In this document: one piece after another, positions 56,022 through 64,000 of the stretch
Position numbering within the stretch: position 1 is the stretch's first letter
Layout: each line of letters opens with the position of its first letter
Assembly: GCF_000702945.1 (NCBI RefSeq)
Contig: NZ_JNLE01000003.1
Location: 2,155,501 to 2,219,500 of the forward strand
Length of the DNA stretch: 64,000 bases
Reading direction: 5' to 3'
Origin: Clostridium sp. KNHs205
GTDB taxonomy: Bacteria; Bacillota; Clostridia; Lachnospirales; Lachnospiraceae
Notes under the pieces: model-generated
Databases searched by the model: none
What the model saw: the letters and a program-made list of their open reading frames with translations, nothing else
What the model was told of the DNA's origin: nothing
Translations under genes and position numbers: made by a program

Positions 56022-56701
56022 AGTTTGACACCTCCCAAGGAACGCAGACTTTTTGACATAACATGCTGTGCCAGCAGTACAGATAATATAGTCCAAAATA
56101 TCAGAATAGGAAACGCCAGCAACGCCCATTTACCATTCTGGCATAGCTCCATAATACAAACACCTGGATGGGCAATCAGCCAGCGTGGCTTCCAGCCAAA
56201 TAGCCAGGCGATTGCGGGCAGGTTGATGATTATTTCGGCGGGGATGGTCGCAACAATAAACTGATTTAATGTTCTGATATTTGCGGCAACCATAAGCCCT
56301 ACGGCAGAAAACAGGCAGGAACCAAAGAATACACCTGCGGCAAATAATAACGGATTGGAGATAACGCCGCCACCGAGTCCAATCAGCAGTCCAACTATTG
56401 TTGAAATCAGGCCTATGGATACAAGCTTTGAAATTACATATTCCATTGACTTGACAGGTGATATGGCAATGCTATCTAAGACCCGTTCTCCTTTTTCAAA
56501 TAAAACAATCGCCCCCATGAAGAAGAGTCCCATGGCTGCAGGGTCGGTAAACACCATCAAAACAGCACCTTGCTCCCGCCATCGGGCAGGCAGTACATAC
56601 AGCAGGCAGATATAAAGTATTGTAAATACAAGATACAAAAAGTAGAACCCGTATTTAAACTGAAAACGAATATCGCCAATCAGCAGTGATTTTATCCTCA
56701 T
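56018..56701 (-). CDS. ABC exporter permease (fluoroquinolone export-like)
   Basis: A protein of 227 residues with six membrane helices. The segment FEKGERVLDSIAISPVKSME and the start MRIKSLLIGDIRFQFKYGFY are typical of the fluoroquinolone-export permease family. It overlaps the ATPase gene upstream by 4 bases (ATGA) and the second permease downstream. Confidence 0.85.
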   Translation of the reverse strand: MRIKSLLIGDIRFQFKYGFYFLYLVFTILYICLLYVLPARWREQGAVLMVFTDPAAMGLFFMGAIVLFEKGERVLDSIAISPVKSMEYVISKLVSIGLISTIVGLLIGLGGGVISNPLLFAAGVFFGSCLFSAVGLMVAANIRTLNQFIVATIPAEIIINLPAIAWLFGWKPRWLIAHPGVCIMELCQNGKWALLAFPILIFWTILSVLLAQHVMSKSLRSLGGVKL

Positions 56702-57543
56702 TGCAACCTCTTCCCTGTGAGTTCCACAAAAATATCATTAAGGGTTGGTTCACTGCTGTGGATGGTCAGCAGCCGGTTTTCACGGATAAGCTTCTGCAGC
56801 ACTTTATCATCACCCGTATGATTTAACGGAATCTTCGCTTCTTTCTCCCTGGAATCTAATGCATAAGTGTAGCGGACTTTGGAAGCACCTTTTGACATAA
56901 TCAAATTACGGGGGGTATCCAGTGCACGCAGTTTGCCGTCCACAATAAAGGCCACACGGTCGCAAAGTTCTGTTGCATCGTACATATTATGGGTGGTCAG
57001 CAATATGGTTTTCCCCTTTGCTTTTTCCTGTAAAATGATGTCTTTCATCCGTTTTGCGTTGGATGGATCAAGTCCAGAGGTCGGCTCATCCAGAAAAAGC
57101 AGGGAGGGATTATGGAGTAATGCCTTAATAAAGTTTAACCTGGATTTCATTCCTTTGGAAAAGTCCGATACTTTTTTATCGGCGTCGGGAAGAAGCCCAA
57201 CACTTTCCAACAGCGGATCAATTGACTGATGCTGTTTGTAAAGAGAGGCAAAGAACCGTAGATTATCCCGTGCTGTCAGCTTTTCGTAATGGCTTGGAAA
57301 CTCAAAGTCTACGCCGATATTTTCATAAAAGCTGTTGTCATGATGTTTCACCTCTGTTCCGTTTAACAATACACTGCCCCTATATGTGGTTAAAAGCCCG
57401 GTAAGAATTTTTTGCAGTGTGCTTTTTCCAGCGCCGGAAGGGCCTAAAAACCCAAAGATTTCACCATTTTGTACATCAAAGCACATGTTCTCAATAAATG
57501 GCTGTTTTGTATAACTGAATTGTAAATTTTGTACCTGTATCAT
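56698..57543 (-). CDS. ABC exporter ATPase
   Basis: A protein of 281 residues with Walker A GPSGAGKS (about 35-42), the signature DFSKGMKSRLNF, Walker B LLFLDEPTSGLD and the switch His in TTHNMYDA. The C-terminal part ends LNDIFVELTGKRL, normal for multidrug-type ATPases. It overlaps the TetR gene upstream and the permease gene downstream by 4 bases each. Confidence 0.93.
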   Translation of the reverse strand: MIQVQNLQFSYTKQPFIENMCFDVQNGEIFGFLGPSGAGKSTLQKILTGLLTTYRGSVLLNGTEVKHHDNSFYENIGVDFEFPSHYEKLTARDNLRFFASLYKQHQSIDPLLESVGLLPDADKKVSDFSKGMKSRLNFIKALLHNPSLLFLDEPTSGLDPSNAKRMKDIILQEKAKGKTILLTTHNMYDATELCDRVAFIVDGKLRALDTPRNLIMSKGASKVRYTYALDSREKEAKIPLNHTGDDKVLQKLIRENRLLTIHSSEPTLNDIFVELTGKRLQ

Positions 57544-58145
57544 AACGTTTCCTCCTCAAATAGTTGTAGCACTGCACCCCGGAGCATGACGTGGATTGCT
57601 TCGTCAAATACGTCTTCGCCAATCTCCCGCTTGTGTAGCATTGTGCAGAATATCGCTCTTAAAACAGCACTGAATATTTTAATGTTGCCTTCTGTTTGTA
57701 CACCGGGCAGCAAGGAAAGCAGATGTTCCATATTAAAGTCATCCTCCTTAGCATGTGCGGCGGCAACTTCCGGTGGTAATTTCCTCACCAGAAGATCTAA
57801 ATCCCCATTTGCAATAAAGGCATAAAGGAAAGTAGCATCTACTTGCTTGTATAAACGAAAAATAAGATCTGTAAAGGTATCAGCATTGATATTATCTTTT
57901 AACTCATCTATCCAGAGAAGTAACGTGGTTTGCAAATCATTATGGAGTGAACAAAACACATCAAAAAACAACAATTCCTTGGAAGCATAGAAAAGATAAA
58001 AGGTTCCTTTGGGTATGTGTACCCGTTTCACAAGTTCATCTACTGTAGTCTTACGCATACCGAACTGAGCAAGACATATCTGAGCTTCCTCCATGAGACG
58101 TTTTTGAATATATTCTCTTTCACTGTCAGAAAAAGCCTTTGGCAT
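57540..58145 (-). CDS. TetR family regulator of the ABC exporter
   Basis: A protein of 201 residues. The N-terminal helix-turn-helix reads CLAQFGMRKTTVDELVKRVH and IPKGTFYLFYASKELLFFDV, a classic TetR DNA-binding domain; the rest is the helical ligand pocket. It is the first gene of the exporter operon and overlaps the ATPase gene. It probably represses its own operon at the inverted repeat 58166-58195 and responds to an exported compound. Confidence 0.9.
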   Translation of the reverse strand: MPKAFSDSEREYIQKRLMEEAQICLAQFGMRKTTVDELVKRVHIPKGTFYLFYASKELLFFDVFCSLHNDLQTTLLLWIDELKDNINADTFTDLIFRLYKQVDATFLYAFIANGDLDLLVRKLPPEVAAAHAKEDDFNMEHLLSLLPGVQTEGNIKIFSAVLRAIFCTMLHKREIGEDVFDEAIHVMLRGAVLQLFEEETL

Positions 58146-58165
58146 TGGACTCCTCCTTATATTCT

Positions 58166-58209
58166 ATTTGACTATTAATAATTATATGGTCAAATATAAA
58201 TTTTGTCAA
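58166..58209 (-). promoter_or_regulatory. Consensus promoter with TetR operator
   Basis: On the minus strand TTGACA (complement of 58204-58209) and TATAAT (complement of 58181-58186) are perfect and 17 bases apart. The inverted repeat ATTTGAC / GTCAAAT (58166-58172, 58189-58195) brackets the -10 box. A repressor bound here would block RNA polymerase fully. Confidence 0.85.
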
Positions 58210-58420
58210 CATGTTTGCTTGATAAATGTGTGATTATTGTTATGTGATATCATATGAAAAATTATATGCCTTACCTTTTCGAAGTCATCCGAAGCGTTTT
58301 ATTCATTTATCACAGCATTCTCACAGCCGAAGTGCAAAGCTCACACTGCGGTCACAGATTAAGCGTTAAAATTATAGATGCAAAGAAATAAGAATTAATT
58401 TTTAAAGGAAGTCCTGATTC

Positions 58421-58495
58421 ATGAAAAAGATAACAGTCTTTGCATCTGTGAATTTTATAGAATTTCTCTTGGTATTTTTAATTGGTTGGTTTTAA
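58421..58495 (+). CDS. 24-residue membrane peptide
   Basis: MKKITVFASVNFIEFLLVFL continues IGWF. AAAGGAAG lies about nine bases before the ATG. It can span the membrane once. It lies 25 bases before the TPR gene and the trkA remnant, so a link with a potassium or ion transporter is possible. No family is recognised. Confidence 0.45.
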   Translation: MKKITVFASVNFIEFLLVFLIGWF

Positions 58496-58519
58496 CATAA
58501 TGGATAGGAGGTTTTAATT

Positions 58520-58921
58520 ATGATAATGCAGGATATGATGGAAAACAAAAACGGATTGGTTGCGCTATGTAATATAGTACGGACGTTATTAAGTGAAAGA
58601 GATTATCAAAAATGCGAGCCGCTGATTTTTGAAGCGATGAAAAAATATCCGCATGCGCCGGAACCGCATAACCTGATTGGTCTGCTGCTGGAATTGCAGG
58701 GTGATCACTTGACTGCCATGAAACATTTTCGTGCGGCTGGGGCACTTGACCCCACCTATGTTCCTGCAAGGCATAACTTAGACCACTTTGGGACTTTTTT
58801 CTCCAGAGGGACCTGGGCCATTGATGAATCAGACTGTCCACCTGAGCCAAAAACGGATAACTTCAAATTGGTTTATGACAAAAATGGTATTGGCCATGTT
58901 GTTAGGAGGGAACCAGAATGA
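58520..58921 (+). CDS. TPR-like protein before trkA
   Basis: A protein of 133 residues. Residues 15-85 form tetratricopeptide-like helices (LLSERDYQKCEPLIFEAMKK, PHNLIGLLLELQGDHLTAMK, HFRAAGALDPTYVPARHNL). The C-terminus KLVYDKNGIGHVVRREPE is polar. AGGAGG precedes the ATG at 58520. It overlaps the trkA remnant by 4 bases, which suggests a former joint role in K+ uptake control. Confidence 0.78.
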   Translation: MIMQDMMENKNGLVALCNIVRTLLSERDYQKCEPLIFEAMKKYPHAPEPHNLIGLLLELQGDHLTAMKHFRAAGALDPTYVPARHNLDHFGTFFSRGTWAIDESDCPPEPKTDNFKLVYDKNGIGHVVRREPE

Positions 58922-59475
58922 AGATGTTTGGGAGAAAAGAGAAAACAGATTATAGTATCATCATCGGCTGTGGACGGTTAGGCGGCGGTTTGGAAAATGT
59001 CTTATCGGATGAAGGGCACGAGGTCTTAATTATCGACTGTAATAAGGAGTCTTTTCTTAAATTGTCGTCGTCCTATGTAGGTCTCACTCTCATCGGAGAT
59101 GCTACAGACATTGATATTCTGAGTGAGGCACAGGTGGAAAAGGCGACTGCTGTAATTGTTGTAACCAATAATGACAATACCAATATTATTGAGCAGCAAG
59201 TTTTTTTAGATGGAATTGCATCCTTAATTCCAATCGGTGAAGGCGCGTCAGTATTGCGAAGTCCCTATTCCCGGAACAGCTCCGGTGGTGGGTAAAAAGG
59301 TATGGGAATTGATTTGCCCAAGGAGGTTCTTATTGGATACATTCTTCGTGGTGAGGGCAGTATGATTCCTCGAGGAGACACCCGTATTCTTGCTGGAGAT
59401 TTGCTGGTTCTGATTTCGTCAGACAAGCAGGAACTTACTGCGATCAAAGAACTGACAGGACGGGGAGGGTTATGA
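58918..59475 (+). pseudogene. trkA-like K+ uptake regulator, deleted
   Basis: The 5' part encodes a TrkA NAD-binding start (YSIIIGCGRLGGGLENVLSD, then GDATDIDILSEAQVEKATAV and NNDNTNIIEQQVFLDG) and then goes out of frame near 59200. The 3' part encodes GIDLPKEVLIGYILRGEGSM, RGDTRILAGDLLVLISSDKQ and ELTGRGGL, a TrkA_C domain, stopping at 59473-59475. The middle is missing, so two trkA genes or one gene have collapsed. No trkH/ktrB gene follows in the window. Confidence 0.75.
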
Positions 59476-59711
59476 ACGCATATATACAGATGCGGTACCT
59501 GTGGAAAGCCCGTGTCAAACCTGAAAAAGACTGCACAAACAACTATAAATCTTATGAATATATAAAATGATATGGAAAATTATGTTTTCTAACCGAAGTG
59601 TCTTGTAATTTATCTTGCCAAATTCAAGAATTTGTGCTATCATTTTTATAAATTAATAATGTTTTACGGTTGAACGAATGTTACATTTGATTTCAAGAGT
59701 TTAAGCTTCTG
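59476..59711. other. Spacer after trkA
   Basis: A 32-codon frame at 59473-59571 (MNAYIQMRYLWKARVK...) starts at the trkA stop but resembles nothing known. The rest is AT-rich. It is probably the edge of a deletion. Confidence 0.35.
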
Positions 59712-59751
59712 GGGTGGGAAGCTCGCTATTTGCGAGCTTCCCACCCTTTTT
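59712..59751 (+). terminator. Rho-independent terminator, likely intron target
   Basis: GGGTGGGAAGCTCGC (59712-59726) and GCGAGCTTCCCACCC (59732-59746) form a perfect 15-bp stem, followed by TTTTT. The group II intron starts directly after it, the insertion preference known for bacterial class C introns. Confidence 0.88.
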
Positions 59752-61596
59752 GTTTGCCCGCCATGGGCGGGCTCTAATGGGTGAAAGTCCCAAGTGCGCC
59801 TAGGCAACGTGGAAGCACATAGCTGAACAACAAGGGTGTCCACCGTGAGGTGGAATCTGAAGGAAGTTGTAGGCAAACTCTTGGTCCGACGGACAGAAAT
59901 CACATATAAGGCTCTGAAATACGGATAAGTTTGCAAAAGAAGATGAAGTCCAAAAGTTGCTGGAAGTAGGAGTAAATGTGGCGGATAGATGAGAGGAAAG
60001 AGCTCGCACCTTAATCGGGGAGGTCTCACAGCGGTATCATTTGCCGAGTAACAACGAACTGTGAGAAGTCAGCATAGTCCGTAGTAGCGAGGAAGTTTCT
60101 GTAATGGAAACGGAGCAAAGGGACGAACAATCAATCAGTTGAAGTAGGTTCCGACTTGTAGTAAACACAACATCTGTCGATGACGTCAAAGATGGTGGAA
60201 ACGAACGGGACAGAAAGGAAACAACGCATGGACACAAATAGTCTAATGGAGCAGATATTAGCCAAAGATAATCTCAATAAGGCGTATCTGCAAGTCATAC
60301 GAAACAAAGGAGCAGAGGGTGTGGACGGAATGGAGTACACAGAACTTGGTGAATACCTTTTGAAGAATGGCGAAACAATTAAAGAACAATTGCGGACACG
60401 AAAGTATAAACCGCAACCAGTAAGGCGTGTAGAGATACCAAAACCAGAAGGAGGAGTCAGGAAACTGGGAGTACCAACAGTAACGGACAGATTTGTTCAA
60501 CAAGCAGTAGCACAGGTACTCACTCCGATATTCGAGGAACAGTTTCATGACCACAGCTACGGATTCAGACCGAGTCGTTGTGCCCAGCAGGCGGTGCTTA
60601 CAGCGCTGGAAATGATGAACGATGGGCACAGTTGGATAGTGGACATTGACCTGGAAAAGTTCTTTGACACAGTAAATCATGACAAGCTGATGACAATAAT
60701 AGGAAGAACAATCAAAGATGGAGATGTTATCTCGATAGTTCGAAAGTTCTTAGTTAGCGGAGTGATTATAGATGATGAATACGAGGATTCTATTGTAGGA
60801 ACACCTCAAGGTGGAAATATTTCACCACTTTTAGCAAACATCATGTTAAATGAACTGGATAAGGAAATGGAATCAAGAGGATTGGATTTTGTCAGATATG
60901 CAGACGACTGTATTATTATGGTCGGAAGCGAACTGGCAGCTAGCAGAGTAATGAAAAGCATTTCAAAGTTCATAGAAGAGAAGCTTGGATTGAAGGTAAA
61001 TGTTAGCAAGAGCAAGGTGGATAAACCAAAAGGAATAAAGTATCTGGGATTTGGATTTTACTATGACACATTTGCCAAACAGTATAAAGCTAAACCACAC
61101 GCTAGTTCAGTTGCAAAGTTCAAGGCAAAAATGAAGAAATTTACTTGCCGAAGTTGGGGAGTTAACAATAAGCACAAAATAGAGAAGCTAAATCAGTTGA
61201 TTCGAGGTTGGATAAATTACTTCAAAATCGGTAGTATGAAGAAACTATGCAAGAATTTTGATGGAACTATTAGATATAGGCTTCGCATGTGCATATGGAA
61301 ACACTGGAAAACACCAAAGAATAGAGCAAAGAATCTAATAAAACTGGGAATACCTAAATGGGCGGCAAGACGAACCTCTTATGCAAAGGGATTTGCAAGA
61401 GTATGTCGAAGTTCAGATATAAGCCAAGCAATAAATAATGAGAGATTAGCCCAGTTTGGACTAATCTCAATGTTGGACTATTACATCGAAAGGTGTGTTA
61501 CTTGTTAAGTTGATTGAACCGCCGTGTACCGAACGGTACGCACGGTGGTGTGAGAGGTCGAAATTTCTCTGTTAAGAGAAATTTCTCCTACTCGAT
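59752..61596 (+). mobile_element. Group II intron
   Basis: The 5' ribozyme part starts near GTTTGCCCGCC at 59752 and includes GGGTGAAAGTCCC (59779-59791). A maturase gene lies inside. At the 3' end the domain V-like hairpin (GAACCGCCGTGTACC to GGTACGCACGGTGGT, about 61510-61545) and domain VI (AAATTTCTCTGTTAAGAGAAATTTC region) lead to the end CTACTCGAT at about 61596. The exact 5' end is uncertain because GTTTG differs from the usual GTGYG; GTGCG at 59794 is an alternative. Confidence 0.82.
60228..61508 (+). CDS. ltrA: Group II intron reverse transcriptase/maturase
   Basis: A protein of 426 residues. The RT domain has the fingers region GAEGVDGMEYTEL, YGFRPSRCAQQAV, DIDLEKFFDTVNH, GTPQGGNISPLLANI and the active site RYADDCIIM. 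The maturase X domain holds GWINYFKIGSMKKL. No HNH endonuclease domain follows, as in many compact bacterial introns. ATG at 60228 with AGAAAGGA upstream is chosen over 60180. It splices and mobilises its own intron. Confidence 0.95.
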   Translation: MDTNSLMEQILAKDNLNKAYLQVIRNKGAEGVDGMEYTELGEYLLKNGETIKEQLRTRKYKPQPVRRVEIPKPEGGVRKLGVPTVTDRFVQQAVAQVLTPIFEEQFHDHSYGFRPSRCAQQAVLTALEMMNDGHSWIVDIDLEKFFDTVNHDKLMTIIGRTIKDGDVISIVRKFLVSGVIIDDEYEDSIVGTPQGGNISPLLANIMLNELDKEMESRGLDFVRYADDCIIMVGSELAASRVMKSISKFIEEKLGLKVNVSKSKVDKPKGIKYLGFGFYYDTFAKQYKAKPHASSVAKFKAKMKKFTCRSWGVNNKHKIEKLNQLIRGWINYFKIGSMKKLCKNFDGTIRYRLRMCIWKHWKTPKNRAKNLIKLGIPKWAARRTSYAKGFARVCRSSDISQAINNERLAQFGLISMLDYYIERCVTC

Positions 61597-61825
61597 TTAT
61601 TTTTGGAACTGGTGATTATATACATCAGTGGTAAGTAATACTATGAAAAAGGAGACTATACTTGAAGAAAAATATACTTTTGATCCTAAACAGCCCACTG
61701 ATTGGTGGAGATTTTATGCTTAAATGTTATTTATCTCTATTATTATAATTTCCATAATTACATTGTTGACGGTTTAGATAACAATGGTAGTAATAAGCGG
61801 TCAATGTGTGATAGGAGGGGGATAA
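61597..61825 (+). other. Spacer with a short frame of 26 codons
   Basis: A frame at 61643-61723 encodes MKKETILEEKYTFDPKQPTD and WWRFYA, followed in frame by a hydrophobic stretch after the stop. It looks like a small membrane protein gene broken by a stop codon. Confidence 0.35.
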
Positions 61826-62200
61826 ATGTCGTTTCAAACAAATGAAAAACTGGATATAGCAGGAACTGTTTTGTGCGTAAGTGGCTTATCAATTATGGTG
61901 ATTGGTTTTTTTATTCTTACAAATATGTGCGATATTTCCATAGTATTAGGTATTGTCATAGGAAGCACGGCTTCTATCCTAAGTTATTTTTTACAAGTTT
62001 TAGCTGGGCAGATTTCAGAAAAGTACAATTCAAAAAGAGCTGCTCTAGTGGATATACTATTAAGAATGTTTAGTATTCTCTTAATTGTTACAGTTGCATT
62101 TATCATATTGCTGATGCCATTATTTGATAATGTAACTGGTATTGTTTCATTGTTTTTCGCTCAGATCAGCCGTGTAATTATATCACTAATCAAAGAATGA
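61826..62200 (+). CDS. Small membrane protein, unknown function
   Basis: A protein of 124 residues with three to four membrane helices (IAGTVLCVSGLSIMVIGFFI, ISIVLGIVIGSTASILSYFL, LLRMFSILLIVTVAFIILLM). GGAGGGGG precedes the ATG. No family is recognised. Neighbouring frames are decayed, so its context gives no clue. Confidence 0.6.
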   Translation: MSFQTNEKLDIAGTVLCVSGLSIMVIGFFILTNMCDISIVLGIVIGSTASILSYFLQVLAGQISEKYNSKRAALVDILLRMFSILLIVTVAFIILLMPLFDNVTGIVSLFFAQISRVIISLIKE

Positions 62201-62341
62201 GCGGTCTTGAAGATCATAACTTAATTTATATAAATATATTACGCCACTAAAAAAGGGGTTAGTCATATGCCGAAAGGAAGTAACTATAAAAACTATAAAT
62301 AGAATTTTAGTGTTTTTCTTTCTTTAAGGGAAGATTACGAA

Positions 62342-62644
62342 ATGAGAAGATGTGACTGAAAAATTATAAAGAAATATTATTTTGGGTGTAGTATTTATTA
62401 TAATGAAAAAGTCTATTATTTTTATTTTGAATTTGATGTAAAAAATAATGCTTTTAAGTTGGAATTAAGGGATTATTCTGCTGAAAATAAGGAAGAGAAG
62501 CAATCATTAATTGTTGAATTAAAAGATAAATCAGATGTTGAGTTGTATACAAAGACATTTGTATTTTATTTAAGTACAATAGAGTTTTTTGATGATTTTA
62601 ATGAAAAATTATTCCTCAGAAAAATAAGTTGTATTTTTAATTAA
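62342..62644 (+). pseudogene. Hypothetical gene with early in-frame stop
   Basis: The frame starts MRRCD, has TGA at 62357-62359, and continues KIIKKYYFGCSIYYNEKVYY to KLFLRKISCIFN. AAGGGAAG lies upstream of the ATG. The product would be a Lys/Glu/Tyr-rich soluble protein of 100 residues; the family is unknown. A shorter product from 62459 lacks a start signal. Confidence 0.45.
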
Positions 62645-63256
62645 TATAGTTTTTGTACTCGGAACACATAAAGCTACAGTTCATAATTTCATTATAAAAA
62701 CAAAATTCTTTATCATTCCAACTAAATATTTAAAAGTCGTATAGACCGCTTATTTTCAAGCTTTTTGAAAATGAGCAGTCTGTTTGTGTTTCAGATAAGA
62801 AATTAAAAAGCAAGCTTAAAACGAAAGGTGGTGAGAATAACATAAATATTTAGTAAAATACTATTGACTTTCATGAAAATCTACAGTTTTAGCAGCAATT
62901 AATCATTGTATAAAAACAGAAGTTATCATCGCTACCATGAAATGGTTGGCCTTAACCCAAATGAGGCAAAGGTTAAAAATAATTGTCACACATTCAACAA
63001 CTACAGATTTTACGGAACCTAAACTTAACAATATGACGATAGAAAACGCAGACAATACTGATTCTTCAATTGGATTAATTAACATAAACGTTGATACTTA
63101 GATGATGGAAGTGGGATAAATGATATTACTCTATCATTTAGAAATGAAGAGTAATAAAAAAGATTGCCTATGGTGCCTATAGTAAGGTAATTGAAAATTG
63201 ATTCTCGGATCTGGCTGCAAATTATAAAGTCCTACCGGAAAATCTTATGTAACATT
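62645..63256. other. Gap with decayed DNA
   Basis: A terminator lies at 62743-62790. Bases 62920-63110 carry interrupted frames (YHRYHEMVGLNPNEAKVKNN in one, TIENADNTDSSIGLININVD in another). No intact gene was found on either strand. Confidence 0.45.
62743..62790 (+). terminator. Rho-independent terminator
   Basis: AGACCGCTTATTTTCAA (62743-62759) and TTGAAAATGAGCAGTCT (62765-62781) pair with two G-T type mismatches and are followed by GTTTGTGTTT. Confidence 0.75.
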
Positions 63257-63580
63257 TTATTTCTTAGAAAAATTAACGCCCCATTGTCTTAAGGATTCCA
63301 AGATAGGCAATAGGCTTTTTCCTGCACTTGTAAGAGAATATTCGACTTTTGGGGGGATTTCGGTATAAATATGCCTATTGACTAAGCCGCTTTCTTCTAA
63401 TCCTCTAAGCTGCTGAGTGAGCATTTTATGAGTGATATTTGGTAATGCTCTCTTTAATTCACTGAATCTCATCGTATTTTCTGCCAAATACCAAATGATT
63501 AGTGGTTTCCATTTCCCGCCTATCAGTTCAAGTGTAAGTTCCATAGAGCAATGGTATTCAACGCCTTCATATTTTATCAT
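63257..63580 (-). CDS. HxlR family transcriptional regulator
   Basis: A protein of 107 residues. CSMELTLELIGGKWKPLIIW at the start and FSELKRALPNITHKMLTQQL with LRGLEESGLVNRHIY and PPKVEYSLTSAGKSL form the HxlR winged helix; the conserved Cys near residue 11 often senses oxidants or electrophiles. ATG at 63580 follows GAGGAG by nine bases; a longer start at 63625 lacks a site. It is divergent from the nitroreductase gene and probably controls it. Confidence 0.92.
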   Translation of the reverse strand: MIKYEGVEYHCSMELTLELIGGKWKPLIIWYLAENTMRFSELKRALPNITHKMLTQQLRGLEESGLVNRHIYTEIPPKVEYSLTSAGKSLLPILESLRQWGVNFSKK

Positions 63581-63629
63581 TAAAATTTTCTCCTCAATAT
63601 TTATTTCTTTAAATTTGGTATACAAACGG

Positions 63630-63655
63630 GTACTACGTCACTAATAAGTGCGTAC
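63630..63655. promoter_or_regulatory. Inverted-repeat operator between hxlR-type gene and nitroreductase
   Basis: GTAC-x5-CACT and AGTG-x-GTAC (63630-63642 and 63647-63655) form an imperfect palindrome in the divergent intergenic region. The pattern GTAC...GTAC is typical of HxlR-regulated promoters. Confidence 0.6.
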
Positions 63656-63735
63656 TTGCTAAAATAGATATTAAAGTCTATCATAGCAGAAAAGGTAATT
63701 TTAATCCAACGACCTAAATAAATGGAGGGTAAAAA

Positions 63736-64000
63736 ATGGAGTTAATTAAAGTTCAACAATCGCTATGTGTCAAATGTGGAATTTGCATTGAAATATGTCC
63801 GCCGAAAATTCTATCCATGGGAGAAAATGGTCCTATGGCAAGTAATCCCCAGGAATGTATAGCTTGTGGGCATTGCGTTGCTGTATGTCCCCAAAGTGCA
63901 ATAGATAATATAAGAGCACCTCTGTCTGTACAAATTAATCTGGAAAAGTTTCCTGTTATTAATGCGGAAGCTGCTGAACAATTTCTTAGGTCGCGTCGAT
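63736..64000 (+). CDS. Ferredoxin-nitroreductase protein (partial, runs off the window)
   Basis: The visible 88 residues hold two 4Fe-4S motifs, CVKCGICIEICPP and CIACGHCVAVCPQ, then NAEAAEQFLRSRR, the usual start of a nitroreductase domain. Such clostridial proteins (about 270 residues) use reduced ferredoxin-like clusters and FMN to reduce nitro or quinone compounds. GGAGGG lies seven bases before the ATG. Its divergent HxlR neighbour suggests induction by electrophiles. Confidence 0.88.
   Translation, partial: MELIKVQQSLCVKCGICIEICPPKILSMGENGPMASNPQECIACGHCVAVCPQSAIDNIRAPLSVQINLEKFPVINAEAAEQFLRSRR

Noticed and set aside
19994-62359. Recoding (selenocysteine or TGA read as Trp) at the many in-frame stops
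   Set aside because: The stops lie in genes that also have frameshifts or deletions, one is TAA, and intact genes in the window use TGA as stop and TGG for Trp.
1-64000. CRISPR arrays, rRNA and tRNA genes
   Set aside because: No regularly spaced repeats and no recognisable tRNA or rRNA sequence were seen by reading; a covariance or CRISPR search was not possible.

Overview
The window is AT-rich bacterial DNA. Its gene content points to a Gram-positive anaerobe of the class Clostridia, probably Lachnospiraceae-like (inference): large serine recombinases in clusters, a KdpFABC system with full-length KdpD, an ECF sigma/DUF4367 pair, a 4Fe-4S nitroreductase, strong AGGAGG ribosome binding sites and many rho-independent terminators. 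No rRNA, tRNA or CRISPR array was seen.

Bases 1-25,000 are accessory DNA. The window opens on the end of a serine recombinase cluster. A 12.6 kb block (1,879-14,483) follows, flanked by two 50-base direct repeats (46/50 identical). It holds a minus-strand operon with a serine recombinase whose zinc ribbon is replaced by a domain that recurs in the next two genes, followed by two ParB-like genes. It also holds a plus-strand operon of Fic protein, DNA adenine methyltransferase, double-ATPase histidine kinase, receiver protein and HNH nuclease, which looks like an unnamed phosphorelay-controlled restriction or defence system. From 14,643 to 39,744 five scars occur, each ending in codons for SRHVETVVLL or close variants, the C-terminus of an RlmD-type RNA methyltransferase. 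Between them lie IS4, IS66 and IS1380 elements, a TIR-domain gene, a zinc metallopeptidase and decayed immunity-like genes. They look like footprints of repeated insertion at one target.

Bases 25,200-29,000 hold a broken MerR gene, a MarR-controlled membrane protein operon and the remains of a conjugative element. Bases 29,489-37,215 form a coherent envelope system: ECF sigma factor, membrane-anchored DUF4367 protein, three secreted proteins, a lipoprotein and a three-gene ABC transporter whose first permease seems to start at AUU. Bases 38,300-43,400 are a patchwork: an oriT-like hairpin with a truncated mobilisation-like reading frame, a Ser/Arg-rich peptide beside a Hanks-type kinase, and broken MGMT, peptidoglycan-binding, ankyrin, HAD and sugar-permease genes.

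Bases 44,069-54,939 are the core-like part: kdpFABC, kdpD, kdpE, a P-loop kinase and a second, shorter KdpD-like kinase with its own regulator, nearly all overlapping or adjacent. A DUF1648 remnant, a TetR-controlled ABC exporter on the minus strand, and a TPR protein next to a deleted trkA follow; the trkA loss leaves Kdp as the only intact potassium uptake system seen here. A group II intron with its maturase sits directly behind a terminator (59,712-61,596). The window ends with small hypothetical genes, an HxlR regulator and the start of a ferredoxin-nitroreductase.
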